Made by a program: the position numbers and the translations under genes. Positions 10,333 to 23,300 of a DNA stretch of 64,000 bases are shown here, one piece after another. Source of the stretch: Stenopsyche tienmushanensis (Eukaryota > Arthropoda > Insecta > Trichoptera > Stenopsychidae). Every line of letters starts with the position of its first letter. Position 1 is the stretch's first letter. The DNA is taken from contig WACJ01000289.1 of NCBI GenBank assembly GCA_008973525.1, forward strand, positions 248,001 through 312,000. The letters are read 5' to 3'. The notes below the pieces were generated by a model. The model saw only the letters and a program-made list of their open reading frames with translations. It ran no database searches and was not told the origin of the DNA.

Positions 10333-12440
10333 AACATGTTATATACAGATTTCATCAAAATTAAAATGTTATTACAACAATAATTATCGATTTGTTTTAA
10401 CGGATAAAACTTGCACATAAAATATCTATTTTCGCGTCAAGATGGCTGAATTATTCTAATTTTTTGCAATCATTTGACTTTCGTGTGCACATTCATAAGT
10501 GTTTATAATATATAAAAGTGGAATAATTTACAGTTAGTGTCTCAAATCATATAAAATGAATGCATTTGTTAATGTAAATGCTTTGCTATTAAAAATGAAG
10601 GTTAGCATAGGTTTTGGGTTCATATCATTAACCTAATTACAAGCTAAATTATAACATCTAATATATTTAAGTTATCGTATCATGCTGTATTTTAAGTTGA
10701 AATGCATCCCTGTGTTTTGGAATTTCTGCATCTGTCACTTGTATTCGTCTTAATGTATAAATAATAATTGTAATTTTTACATGAATGTAAAAATAATCTT
10801 TTTTACGTTTACACCATTTAATTTGGAGCATAAAAAATTTAACTTGAGTTGAAAAGGTTTAACTTGATTTGAAAAAGATTTGGCTTGAAATGAAAAAGGT
10901 TTAACTTGGAGTTAAAATACTGTATCGTGTTTAAAATACGGAAAAATGGCTTGTGAAAACCTCTTTGTGAGATAAGTTATTGAAAGCAATATTTTAATGA
11001 TAATTTATATTTTTTAATTGGTTCACGAGTCACAATTTGATTTTATTTAGTGTATTTATTGGGTTAATAAATAATGATAATTGCAAAACGCAATATCAGC
11101 TAAATTAAGTATCAAGATTTAAAATCGAGCATCCTTTTTTTTCCTGTGTGATCCTTCAATCTTTCAGGTCAGATTTAATACTGACAAGCATTCCACTAAA
11201 TGCAAAGAAGAATAATTTTTAGACTCAAGGATGAAAACAAGAACATTATTCAAAGAAAGCTATTGTTTTTTCTCTTTGAGTTGTTGTATAGAATTCAATT
11301 TTCATCGCCAATAACAATCCTTCTCAGAAACGTACAGGATTCATATCTAGAAAATAACGATGAATAGATGTTCTTGTATTACTTAAAAGTTCGTGTTGCA
11401 CCCAAATTCAATGTCTATCTTTTATGTGCTTTTTAACACTAAATACTTAAATAATTATTTCACGGAGATCTTTTCTCAAAGCGTCTAACTGAATATCAAT
11501 ACTCCGCTTAATGTTAATAAAGTGAAGACCAAAATGAAATTCCTGAATCTAAAATTGAAAAGATAGAGGTATTTTCATACTGTGAATAGGAAAATTTCCA
11601 AATTGTATATCGTATCAGAAAAGTGATGCATCGAACGAACGACTTTTTCACAAGAATTAAATAATACATGCCGCATAAATATGGAAGATAATCTTCCACA
11701 TGCCAGAATGAACATTCAATTTTGATTAAAATCGATTTTTTAAAAATACATTCCATCATATTAAGGGTCCATCCTGAATTTCGTGTACATATTAATTTAA
11801 TTTACATACCCAAATTGAATTCAAATTATTATTATTTTTAAAAGAAACTACAGGTTTTATGTATCTAGATCTTAGACCCCTTATGATTTTAAAATGGCAT
11901 CATCCAATTTCAAAGGTCTACTTGAATGTAGTTGATCCTTAAGCTCCCAATTTGCATAATTTATGACATTTTCGAGACTTCAAGCCGTCCGCATAAATGT
12001 TTGATAGCATACCTATAGCTGCATTCATTTTTTAATTCAATCCATCAAGCTTTCATTGGAAACGCGAACAATATTCATCTCCAAAATAAAGATAACCAAG
12101 GAAGTGATGATCCGAGCGACACATCTCACATCGGGACAAAGAAAGATACAGTTCATTGATTTGCATCGACATCCGAGTTGTCACGGCCAGGAGCTCCATT
12201 AAAAAAGCATTCATCGATAAATAAACGCTCATAATCTTATAATTTCAATAACAATAAAGTATTTGACTGACCGCATATCGTTAAAATCCGGTACTTATCA
12301 TTGATGTGTCAGGCATGGAATTATTTTAATTTTGTAAGGAAGCACCGTTTGCGATTTTTGAGTTATTCCAAATAAAAGCGAATGATTAACGCTCTTAAAT
12401 ATCACGGATGAGTACGTCATTTTGAAATATAAATAAAATC
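10333..12440. other. Intron DNA, no gene recognised
   Basis: AT-rich. Short direct repeats of TTTAACTTGA/GTTGAAAAGG type lie near 10840-10915. Nothing codes recognisably. Confidence 0.5.
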
Positions 12441-12488
12441 ACATAGTTGTGTGCGCCCGCGTTGAATTTAAATGATATTTTTTGCCCG

Positions 12489-12590
12489 CGTGTCAAATAG
12501 GTGATGCATTTTTAGCCATTCGTGATAGAATTTAATGTGTAGAACATGCGCGGAAAAAGTTTGCATCAGGATCATTCATCTGTCAAAGTT
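12489..12590. repeat. Diverged non-coding duplication, copy 1
   Basis: This block aligns in the same orientation with 13401-13506. Shared landmarks are GATGCATnTTTA, then ATTCGTGATA, GCATCAGGATC/TTCATCAGGGCC, and ctgtCAAA. By eye about 70% of positions agree over 100 bp. It has no coding frame and is less AT-rich than its surroundings. It could be a duplicated cis-regulatory element or an old repeat. Confidence 0.45.
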
Positions 12591-13051
12591 TGACATTCGT
12601 CCTGATACGATCGAGACTTTCTTGAGCGCAAATCTTTAAATGAAAGATCATTTTCAGGATTTTCCACCATTACTCCTATTTTTATCTCAAATAAACTTTA
12701 AATTGAGTAGATCCCACTAGGAAATCTAATGGTGAAACGGCACGAACTTATTCACACACCTAATATATTAACTATAGACTTATTAATTGCTAATGTCGAT
12801 TTATAGTCATCATTCATGAAAATAAAATAAAAATTCGAGTAGAGAATTTATCAGTGAAACTTCGACTTGACTTCTTCTACAGAAATGCTAATTCTTTAAG
12901 ATCGTCGTTAGAAGGATTTTAATCAGTTGTGACTTGTAATAATTCTTCAATGTCCTGTGCATTTATATTATCTATTCATTAGCTATTTTGACAATTTCAT
13001 CAACATCAACAACGAATTCTTGTGTCAATATCCTTACTATGCTTTGGCTTC

Positions 13052-13222
13052 AGGACCGTAACAAGGGGGTGGCAAAGTAGGCGTCCGTCTTAAGCCCTAA
13101 AAACACAACCATCATTTATATGTTAGGTCGGGTACTTTTGGGACATTCTTCGAATATTTTTTTTAAAATTTTCATTATAATAGTATTTCAAATATTGCAT
13201 TTATAATAGTGTTACGGCTCTG
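13052..13222 (-). mobile_element. 'CCGTAACAAGGG' family MITE, copy 2
   Basis: The ends are inverted: CAGGACCGTAACA at 13052-13064 and TGTTACGGCTCTG at the right edge. The interior, read on the minus strand, includes GTCCCAAAAGTACCCGACCT and TAACATATA, matching copy 1 at 2741-2770. The 171-bp length fits an internally deleted derivative of copies 1 and 3. Confidence 0.7.
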
Positions 13223-13400
13223 TTTAGCAATACATGCATGCTATTAAATTGGATAAATTGGACGATTCTAGTTTTTTAAATTCGCAGTAATGTTAACAGA
13301 AAAATACTGCCAAAATTTTTTTTACATTTGCGATGCCATCAATATTTTAAAACGTGCACACAAATATTTAATTTATTTTAAGCTTCCATAGTGTCTCGGC

Positions 13401-13506
13401 GTCGCTAGATCAAATAAGCGATGCATATTTATGCGTTCGTGATAATATTCAATGCAGCGGACATGGACGACAAAAAAATTCATCAGGGCCGCGCAGCTGT
13501 CAAATC
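13401..13506. repeat. Diverged non-coding duplication, copy 2
   Basis: Partner of 12489-12590, about 0.9 kb away in direct orientation. It holds an E-box palindrome CAGCTG and GATGCATATTTATGC, a composition typical of regulatory DNA but not proof of it. Confidence 0.45.
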
Positions 13507-13559
13507 GCCAGACGCTAATTTTCGAACTTTCCGTTTCAATTTGTTTCGATCGATTGTGC

Positions 13560-14500
13560 ATTTATGATTGATTGCATTTTTTATGCAACCATGATACATT
13601 TAAACAAGTCGACTTCTTCTGTCAGATTCGATCGGAACGTTTGGAGGTTATGTTTATATGCCAATGACAGATGGAGCGACGCTCCCATAGAGGAAACGAT
13701 CGGTCAATGTTGCCAGTGTAGAAAAATATCGATTTCGAATAAAATCAATTTTGTGGCGCTGCCGGAATAAATGGGGACATTTTATACGTATATCCAGGAG
13801 ATCTAAAAAAAGAAAAGCACGCCAGTAAATTTTAACAAGTCAATTAGCATTAGTGACACGTTTGACATTCAAGTCGGACCATGTTTATTCATGTGGTGGA
13901 CAGAATCGTGTGCACCAAGACAAAGTGGACATTCAAGATGCACGGATATCGCATACTCTATGGACAAGAGCGCGAAACGCTCTCAATATTACTTACGTAA
14001 TGGACATTGATTATGTTGCTTTAATATTGTCGTAAATAGCTTCGGACGATTGAATAATTAAGAGCCTCTTTTTGTAATAGGACGTCTATATTATTCAACG
14101 AAATTGCTTAACATATCATCGATCACGATGACTTTAAGAAGCGTCGACATATCGACCTTGTTTTTTGATGCTGACAACATTTATATTTCAATTCCCCTTT
14201 TTCATCAAGGTGTTAAAAAGAGGAAGCGCACGATTCATATTAAGTTGTACAGTGTCGCTGATGATTTAATCTGAATTTAATTTCGCAGCTTCTATTAGAA
14301 TGAGTGCTTTCTCGTATATCCAAGTACTCACGATTGACCTTTCAAAATTACAATTCCAAACACACATTCCGCACATTTGTTTCAACGCCTGGCGATTTAA
14401 CGATTTAGCTACCACTTTCTACTTGCATTATTGCAAGCTTGTGTTATAAATCCAAAATGCACAAAGGAAATGTGTTGCTATCGATTAATTTTATGTTGTA
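13560..14500. other. Intron DNA, no gene recognised
   Basis: A slightly GC-richer stretch with open frames of 60-68 codons at 13564-13770 and 13853-14035. Neither resembles a known protein or has convincing exon borders. Confidence 0.4.
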
Positions 14501-14504
14501 TAAA

Positions 14505-14895
14505 GCTCCCGTAGGTAAGTATCTTACTTGTCCCCCTCCCCCGGGAAATCTATTTTTTTTAAAAGTTAAATAATAGTTTAAACGAGGCCGTACGAGATGT
14601 CAAGACGAATAGCACAGTGGTCGAGCAAAGGAGGTGACCACTCAAAAATGGTGAAAAAAATCCACAGAATGATATTAGATGACCGTCGATTTTATGTGCG
14701 CGGGCTAGCAGACATGATAGGCCTTTCAAAAGAGGCCGTACATCGCATATTAGCCTGTGAGGGAGCTTCCGTGATCGTACCGATCATATAAATACCACAA
14801 AAGCCCTAAAAGACGACAGAGTGGCCACAAGGTCTGTGTGTCTAATCGGTCCGCTTTTCGGACCACTGATATGACGAATGGTTGTTACGGCCCTG
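14505..14895 (+). mobile_element. 'CCGTAACAAGGG' family element with mariner-like coding piece, copy 3
   Basis: The left part GCTCCCGTAGGTAAGTATC and cccctccccc matches the start of copy 1. The right end TTGTTACGGCCCTG is the inverse of the family's CAGGGCCGTAACAA end. It holds a mariner-like transposase fragment (14597-14791) and the GGTCCGCTTTTCGGACC hairpin block (14848-14864) also seen in copy 1. Confidence 0.65.
14597..14791 (+). pseudogene. Mariner-like transposase, amino-terminal fragment
   Basis: A 64-codon open frame containing MVKKIHRMILDDRRFYVRGL and ADMIGLSKEAVHRILACEG. This fits the second helix-turn-helix of the mariner transposase DNA-binding region (family pattern V..iA...giS...v..Il). 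The DDD catalytic domain is absent: after the HTH the sequence passes directly into the non-coding end block of the element. It cannot encode an active enzyme. It shows that this repeat family derives in part from a mariner. Confidence 0.75.
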
Positions 14896-14899
14896 AATT

Positions 14900-16800
14900 T
14901 TATGAGCGTCTTCCATGCCAGACAAATTTGTCATAAATTCTGGTCCATGTTCAATAAAAAAAATGCACGAAAATCGCTTATTAATTATTCATCATGGACA
15001 TCAAAAAAATGTTATTAAAAATTGATTACGTGATATCGGAGTTCATATGCTTATGTTTTTGTTTGAGTTCCTTTATGAATTTATTCCGAGGTCGAACGAA
15101 TAGATAGTTTAGTAATTGGGAAAAAATATTTAGTTGTGTCATAAACTAATCCTGTTTTGTCGAACGTCTTGAAAGAATTAGATCATTAAAATTGAATCTC
15201 ATTTCCTCGGCATATTTTTGCACAACGTTCGAGGACATCAATCCGCCGTTTCCCAATCGAATATTTTGATTTTTCCAATCAATTGTAACAAGGTCGAACT
15301 GCACAAAGCCTTGAACTGCCAATTCATCTTAAGTTTGACAGCCCAAATGACACTTTCGTTCTTCTTGCATCTTCGCCTTGGATGATGTGATAATTAGGTG
15401 GACAATTGCACAAGAGTGGTCAACCTCCCGGATGGGTCGTAGTTTCGGAGACCTCACACGCGATCTTCAACCGGTTTCCAATTTATTAGAAGATATTTTA
15501 CAATTTGGCATTCAATCACACGCCATTTTTCAAACAGCCACTTGTCAGATTGAACCATGACAAAATTGCTTCCCATAAATCAAAGCAGCTTGATTTACAT
15601 CCAAATCATATAATCTGCAGCATTGTTTCTGAATAATGATCATCTTTCCAAATGCCCAGATGTCGAAAACCATCAGATTGCACACCTTTTAATGAATAAC
15701 ACATCGCAATTAAATTTAATGGCCCGACAATAACACTAAATGCTTTTAAAGCGGTCGTAAATAACTCTTCAGATCAAATATGTTCATATTCTGAATAAGG
15801 CTCGGTTTTCTGAAAATAATGACATCTTTGGGTGGTCGTCCAATCCAAGGTCTGCAAGTTACATCTGGAAAGCCTAAAGGTCGTGTAAAATTTATATTGA
15901 CAGGTTTTATACAACCCTATTACAAGATTACAGCTACCATTATGACCCAGGCGGCATGCATAAAGTGTGACTGCCGACCACAATCGCTGCAAGGGTTTTA
16001 AATTATATTTTCCATTGTGTTTTAATACACTTTGAAAGCTTCGACGTTGAAATAGTCCACGCAATGTATATTTATGCGCGTGCAAATCTTAGAAGTATGA
16101 TTTAAATCAATAATTTATGTCCTGTCATTTAATTTACCATCATTTGATCCTCGAGTAATTGGAAATATGACAAACTAGCATATTTACTGCCGATACAAAT
16201 TTCTCAATCAATTAAGTATTTAATAGTGCCTCGTTTTAATATTAAAGTAGCAAACTTAATTTAAATATTTAAATACGTTCTAAATTCAAATAGCCTCATT
16301 GACTTTTATTTCACACGTTAAAAATGCACGTTGCATGCAATTTGATGAAAATGCATTGTGTTTAAGAAATTATCATAAATGTAAACTGTCAAACTGTCTT
16401 ACAAAACTGAAGAAAAAATTAATAATTGTATTGTTACTCTGAACAATGTCGTTTTACTCGTTATAATGTATTTCAATTAACGACTCATTCTCGAATCTTA
16501 TTCATTTTAATTCTTAAAGCTTTGGACCTCAAATAGCATCAAAATTTGTAATGGTCTAAGTACTTTAAGCAATCCAATTATAAGATAAATAGCATTAAAG
16601 CTCTTGATCGTGGAAATCAACATGGCGAGTGAACATCTTCAAACTATTCAAACAGGAAGATATCCTTTTTCTTAATTGAAATATTGTTTATTTTAGGACA
16701 AAGGACGATTTAATATGACACTTTTCTTAGGATAAAATATTTTAATATGACAGTTCATTCATTTTCAACAGTGTAATTCATTTGAGATTAGGAAGTCAGG
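14900..16800. other. Intron DNA, no gene recognised
   Basis: AT-rich apart from a patch at 15300-16080 that is open on both strands (103 codons minus at 16085-15774, 60 codons plus at 15819-16001). I recognise neither and see no exon borders. Confidence 0.4.
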
Positions 16801-16892
16801 ATCCAATCTTCCTCAAAGTTCTAAATTTAAATCTGAGCCTATATAATTAGAGTTTAAGATCTAATCTACTATACCAACACTTGGTCGTGAAG
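16800..16892 (-). repeat. tRNA-derived SINE relic, copy 1
   Basis: Read on the minus strand it has a box A-like TGGTATAGTAGATTAGAT from 16876 and a degenerate box B, GGCTCAGATTT, from 16839. The spacing is a few bases shorter than in a tRNA. It resembles the better-preserved sequence at 45173-45246. A decayed SINE or tRNA pseudogene. Confidence 0.4.
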
Positions 16893-18061
16893 ATGTTAAT
16901 AGCATTTATTTCTTGGCGACAGATTTACAGCTTGGTTACAAATTACTAAAGATTGTTTCGAAAGTATATAAGATAGATTTCCTACAAGAAATAAACGTGA
17001 AGAACGAAAATGAAGATTTTCAGCATTCGTCTGTCTTAAATGCTGATCATCAGTATTAGGTTGAATATATCTGATCAAAATTGAATGATCGCTTTTTCTT
17101 TTTGATTTCACTTTTAAAAATGCCTTAATACCGTTCAACTACAAAGACACAATTGACAACATTTGTTGTTGTTTATATGCATTTTAGACATATTTATATT
17201 AGTGTGATGTCAACACGCTTTATACGGGACAGTCAGTAGTTGCTTCTTCCCTTTTGGAACCGGAATGCGAGATAAGTATATGTCATATTGATTAAACGTA
17301 GAGTAATAGTATTTTGTACAGGATTAGATAAGAATAAAATATAAACGTTTTAAGAAGTGATGACAAAAAAGTTCAACGAAAGACTATGTCGTAATAACAT
17401 GATTTCTGAGAAATTACACTTCATAGGAGTATTCTAAAATAATACTTCCTTATCGTTCTACAGTAGTTTTAAGAATAAACTTGTATTTACTGTCTGTAAA
17501 AACAATCAATCGATGCAAGTATTAGTGGTAAGTATTTATTCAAAATTTTGTCTAAAACCATATTTGATAGTTTTTTGATTGCATATGTAAATTATAGCAA
17601 TTTTTATATGACAGTATTGTGAATAAGAATATATTTTCTCACGCAATACACAATTTTGCCCGCTTAATGTGTGTTAACCAGGTGATAGAACTTTTATATG
17701 ATGACGTTTAAATTAATATATTTCATGAAGAAGTGCAATCGATTTTTAAATAAGATAAGGAAATTATATTCCATAAGACCTTGTAAGACATTGTAGTTTT
17801 ACAGACATACAATTTGCTTACGGATATTAAAATATATATATTTGTTCTGCGATTCAGTCTTTGATGATTGATTTGTATTTTTGTAATTGGCCAAAGATAT
17901 AGATTTGTTCTCCCAGCGAGGTCAATGATTTAATTCGGTAGGTTATCACGCAGTATTAATAAGTGATGACGTCCAAAATAAATAAGAATAAATTACGAGC
18001 GTCTTTTTGTCCCATCATCAATTAAAAAATAAATAAAATGCTGTATAAAAGAATAACTTAC
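16893..18061. other. Intron DNA, no gene recognised
   Basis: AT-rich sequence up to the ADAMTS exon donor at 18061. Nothing else supported. Confidence 0.5.
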
Positions 18062-18570
18062 CATAATCACTAAGTTCGTCGGCGGAATCTCTGCTAACAT
18101 CTCTCTTATAAACAACGTGTTTGGCACCTTCCAGTGCTTCTATGAGAGCCTTCCTCAGATCGAAAGCTTTCTCTGAGGGTTCAGTCTCTCCCATTCGTTT
18201 CCGTCGTTCCTCCTTCGCCTTATCATCGTCGTAGACAATGGCATCGGACGTTGTCCATCTTGTTCCTTCCAGTCACGCTGAGCTCTGATGGAATTTCGTC
18301 GTAGAGTACCTCCATTTCGTGTTCGGTCGTATTTGGTATGGTTTCGGTGCTGTTATTATCACTATCGTCGGTGGATTTTGGCTGTCCAACAGTCTTTGAT
18401 CTCTTGATGGGAAGACCAGTGTCTATCGAGACCATATCGTCCTGATTCGCGTCCATGAACATTTCGTCGTCCTGGTCCGGAGGTATCACTTTGGAGGGTG
18501 GTAAAATTGAGGTAGGTGAGAGGGTTGATGGCAACGGCTTAATAACTAGATCGTGTCCTATTGATCCTTC
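18062..18570 (-). CDS. ADAMTS-like metalloprotease, propeptide exon, frame-disrupted
   Basis: Exon of 509 bp, acceptor ttttttcag and donor |gtaagtt. It enters in phase 0 and reads EGSIGHDLVIKPLPS, directly continuing GLLV of the previous exon. This is the last conserved block of an M12B propeptide. A low-complexity acidic linker follows (PPDQDDEMFMDANQDD, SDDSDNN-like), up to DEIPSELSVTGRNKMDNV. That frame ends at TGA 18223-18225. The next frame is open from about 18265 and carries SDAIVYDDDKAKEERRKRMG and then ALIEALEGAKHVVYKRDVS, ending DELSDY plus one base. It joins in phase to the furin-site exon. The intact gene therefore needs one base fewer or two more near 18225-18265. No splice sites there could excise the difference. 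Confidence 0.85.
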
Positions 18571-19981
18571 CTGAAAAAATAAATAAATGCGAATTATTTA
18601 TGGGCATCGCGTAGTCAAACATAAAAAAAATTGAACCCGGAACAGATTGATGTTTAAGGTAAACATTTTTTTGGTCACAACTAAAAAAGTCGTGTTACCG
18701 AATCGGTCAAACAGAGTATAAGCCTTTTTTATTTGACGAATGATTATTACATGTTATTATGTCACTTTTAGGTAACCTGAACATTTTTGTCTAAATCTGT
18801 CACAAGAAATTACTTTCGAATGTTTTTATCGACCACTAATGTTCTAGTTGTCGTATAATTCAAATTTTTCATTTTTCTATCGGAATCGTTAGCAAACTTC
18901 TCAACAAAAAATCATCAGTTATGTCTTTTCTTTCGTTTGAAAATCGGCAATGTTTTTATGTGCTAAAATAAAATTCATAGAAAAGACATGTTGCAGAACC
19001 GGAAAAGACGTAATTTACATTTATAAGACATTCCATTTAAACTAAAATTAATCTGATCACATTCAAGCGGTTTATATGAGGATCTTCGTCTATTTACTGT
19101 CATAAGTCACTTAATCATCTGATTTGTGATTATTGTCATGTTTTATCCAAATGAAAATAACCAATTTGAACCCTTTGACACCTGAACATTTTATCACATG
19201 ATCGCTGATCCGGTTTAACCCGTTTCAATTAGCACCATCGATCAGCGCTATTCGTCATTAAGCCCAAAGCTCGTCTATGATTCATTTCCAAAAGCATTGT
19301 TTATTTTGGAGGATCGTTCAATTAACGTATCTCGAGCCAAAGTTCACTCATCCATCATGTCAGCGCTAAAACGACCAAAAAGGTATTTTTCAATCGTAAA
19401 AAATGTGTTGAATATGTGATTAATAAGATTAAAAAGGCTTCTGAATATTTGAAAGATGCGATGACTAATCGCACGGAGATGACGTAAGTCGAAATTAATT
19501 TCGTTTATTTATTCATAAATTTCAAAACTCATCTTGTGTAACGTTCGTTTGGGAGTCAAAGTCAAAGATGAACGGATTCATTCATCAACAAGATTGTCTT
19601 GTGGCAACCAGCTGGCTTCTTTTTGTTTGTTTTGTTCCATTTACGATTCCCATAATTATATAATATGAGAAAAATCAATTAATACATAATATATGCAATT
19701 CATACGCTAAAAATGAGATAGTTTGCCTCATAAATAATGTCGTTTTTATTGCAGATCGTAATCAATTTAATGAATATTATTATGAGAAAATTCAAGCGTG
19801 TTATGCAAATACTATTCATATACATTTAATTTTCTACAATATGTACTTAAGTTATTCATATAGTTTTACAGGATCATAAAAAATGCTGAATGATGTGGAA
19901 GACAATGGGATATCTCCAAATTTAAATCCTTTACCCCCCGGAAAAGTCGAATCCCTAAATTTAACGGAAATGGCATCTTAA
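18571..19981. other. ADAMTS intron DNA, no gene recognised
   Basis: Start of a 19.3-kb intron (18571-37903). AT-rich; nothing recognisable before the piggyBac-like MITE. Confidence 0.5.
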
Positions 19982-20307
19982 CCTGTATGGGAGTACTATC
20001 GGAAATATCCGTTTTGACCTTCACTATTCAGAAAGAGCACTCTTGTGCATTGAAGCTCCGAGGCGGACAGAGTCAGAGAGAACTTAGCGCAGTTCGGGAG
20101 ACTGAGACGGAGAGCTTTCCTGCATGCATCGCATGATTGTATAGATCGTTAAGCCCAAATTTATCGACTTATAATGATTTCTTATGTCTTATATATGTCT
20201 AATATATGATGTCTTACGCTGATAAGAGCTGACAGAAAGTAATCGGTGTAAAGCGATTATGGTATCAACGACTTCATCGGTTTTAAATTTGCTCATTCCT
20301 CAAAAGG
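19982..20307 (-). mobile_element. piggyBac-like MITE, copy 2
   Basis: The reverse complement of the 500-bp copy, with an internal deletion (326 bp). It starts after TTAA (19978-19981) with CCTGTATGGGAGTACTATCG and ends GCTCATTCCTCAAAAGG. The TTAA expected on the right has become TTTA. Internal blocks such as GATCGTTAAGCCCAAATTTA match copies 1 and 3. Confidence 0.85.
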
Positions 20308-23300
20308 TTTATTTAAAATCTACAAAGTTCATTTTTTATCTACAAGTAGATTACTTTAATTGTTGTTAAATAAACGTCATCAACTTTCGATATAAGGTGG
20401 CTAGGGTTTCGAAAGATGTGGCTAAAATTGTAATGCGAGAACTTGCAGCATTTCCTTGATCACTTTAAAAAAAATCAGTCTCGTAGGTATAAGACATTAA
20501 TATAATTTTTATACAATATATAGGTTTCAAAAATTGTTATAAATGTCGGTAATAACATCATCATAGTGGATTTATGTCTTGTTTACTTACAATATCAAAA
20601 CAGCAAAATGAAAATGAATTAATCAAATAATGTCGCTGCCTCCCGTACTAATAAGTTGGTTAGAAAAACCAGAATTATATCGTCACTTGACCAAAATCAA
20701 TCAGGATCTATAGCTAGATCATTATGAAGCTTTTCAAAGATTCCTAATGCTAAGAAATTGAACACTGATACGATGAAAGAAAGTTAAACGGAGTCAAAAT
20801 TGAAGATCCTAATTATTACAACCATTAAATAACTATTGTAGGCTAATGAAATAAGATCCACACGATCTTTTTATAATTATTATGCAATATTTTATATTCG
20901 AACTTTATATTTGAATACAGTAAATTAAAATTGACATGATTAATGAATTTGAAAGAGGTTCTGGCTGTGCAATATATTATTTTTGGCGATTATGTCTTGA
21001 TATTGATCAAATTTGTTATATTAAATACTAAATTTAGCATGTTAACACAACCACACAACACTATATGTTATAATAAGATTTAGTAAGGACGGAAAGGTAT
21101 GCTAATTTATAAAGCTATACTGAATCTTTATGCTTATTGTTTTTTTGATGCTGAATTTATGCATTCATTTTCATGTTTTACTTTTTAAAAATATGAGCGA
21201 GAACAACCTTCAACTTTCAAATTCAAGACCCGAGTAGGTCTTTACTTTCTCTTGGACAGTCGTCGCTCTTTGTGTATTTAGACAATATAATGATTCATCA
21301 TATTATAAAAGTAAACAACGATTTATCCAATTTAGTCATTGAATTACATTAATTCATGGGAGGGTTTGAATACCATCGATTTATATTATATAGATAATTA
21401 TCGAGTAAAATTGCGTGATGATAAGCATGTTTTTGTTCCACAGATAAAAGATAACATACGAATGAAAATGAACGCGGAAGGAAGATGACGATTAGTATGT
21501 GTACGAGTAAAAGTGAATTTCTTGTAAATTGTACCACCATTCAAGCGAACATCACGCAGATGTTATCAACATTTTATTGCCGAATTAAAAAAAATCGTAT
21601 AAATAACCTCCTAATCGACTGTCGGTAATTTACATGGATGTTTTTGATCGGCAAAGATGCAATCAAAGACACTGTTATTGACTGGCGATTGTAATTAATA
21701 TTTAAATTTTTTAGACATTAATTGCTGAGCTGTCTAGTTAGATCAAACATGATATTATATTGGATGTTATATGTCGCTAAATTTAATTGCACGGTGCTAA
21801 ATGTCATTTCCGAGGACATTTTTCATTTTTTTGTCGGAATGCTTAATTTTAAGCCCCTGGTCAGAATGAGTTGCATTGAGTTTGCTTATTTTGCGAAGAT
21901 GATTTGATTACATGCTAGTCATTTCGGTAATGAATGTAATCAGTGAAAGTGTTGTGTAATACAATTTTTATACAGTCGCAACTTTAAAATATAAACACGG
22001 ACATATTTAGGGGAAAATAAAAGCAATTGATGATGCTCTAAATGTCTTCCTGTTCCAAATAATCGGGCGTATAAAAGCCTGATGATGAGCTTTTTGTACA
22101 TCGTCAAATATGCATTTGAGCGCAACATAATGCAGAATTACATGTTAAATGCTTCCGTATTTTAAATCATCAAAAAACTATTAGAATTTTTAATAACGCA
22201 GAATAAATTACATAACATAATTCAAAATGCTAGCACAACAGAGATCATTTTTTATGTATAAAAAAGTAAACCCTTGATGATCAATAAGGATAGATCGCTG
22301 AATAAATGCCGCTTTATGATATTAGTATTCTTTGTATCCTCGAGTCCTTGCAGTCCAGCAACTCTACCCCACTTATAGGCCTCAGCTAAGGTCATCATCA
22401 GATCCCATCTCTAACCTTTAATATATAAGGAGGGAATTTATTTGATTTTGCCATCTCCTACGTGGTTGACCTTATGGCATTTCTTCAATGCAACATGCTA
22501 ATAATATTGTCGTAAAATTAGCTATGGATCAATCCTTGATCGTATAAAAATTAGTCGGCAAATCAAGGATCGTTTTATGTGCCATTAAATCAAAAGTGTT
22601 GGGATTTTTTTGTTTGGTTTCTACTAAAAACATACATCTTAAATTAAAGCGTGAATTAATAAAAAAAAGTCATGATAAATATGCATTAATTTTTTTATGA
22701 TTTGCTACCCTTTGAGATTGAATTAATTAAATAAAGTGTGTAATATTGTGGCGATTATAATTTCTTCCGAATCTATTTAAACCAAAAGATTCTTGACATT
22801 TGTTCAACTTATAGACATTTTGTGATTGTTTGAAATTGAAATTGGATTGAAAATTTTACTTTAAATTATAAAAAATATGACTTCAAATCTATCTGGATTT
22901 TTAGGTTGTTATCTAGAGAATTATTGTTATTTGCCTTGTTTTTTGTAAGAAGTTAAAATTATTTTTTTATAGAAATTGGCCTAAAATAACCCTTATCCTT
23001 TGTATAATACATTCTTATCGAAGGCAGCATGATTACTAAGTTTTATTTGCGAACATTCATCCAGCGAGTTATTTAAGTATCGAAGTGTGTCGAAGGACGC
23101 CCTTTTTGATAAGGAATTCGAATGTTATAAATACTGCAAAACTTTTTTTTCGTAAGTAGTGAAAAATCATTAGAGATGACCATGTTTTTTTACAAGTAAG
23201 AATTAAGAAGTCTGGATTAAATAAAGTCTTTGCAAGGTTTAAGAAAAAATCCTGAGTAAAATTCACTGTCATATGTTTTTAATTTTTTAATGAAATTATA

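Noticed and set aside
15774..16085. 103-codon minus-strand frame, with a second open frame on the plus strand
   Set aside because: Both strands open together in a GC-richer patch; no family features.
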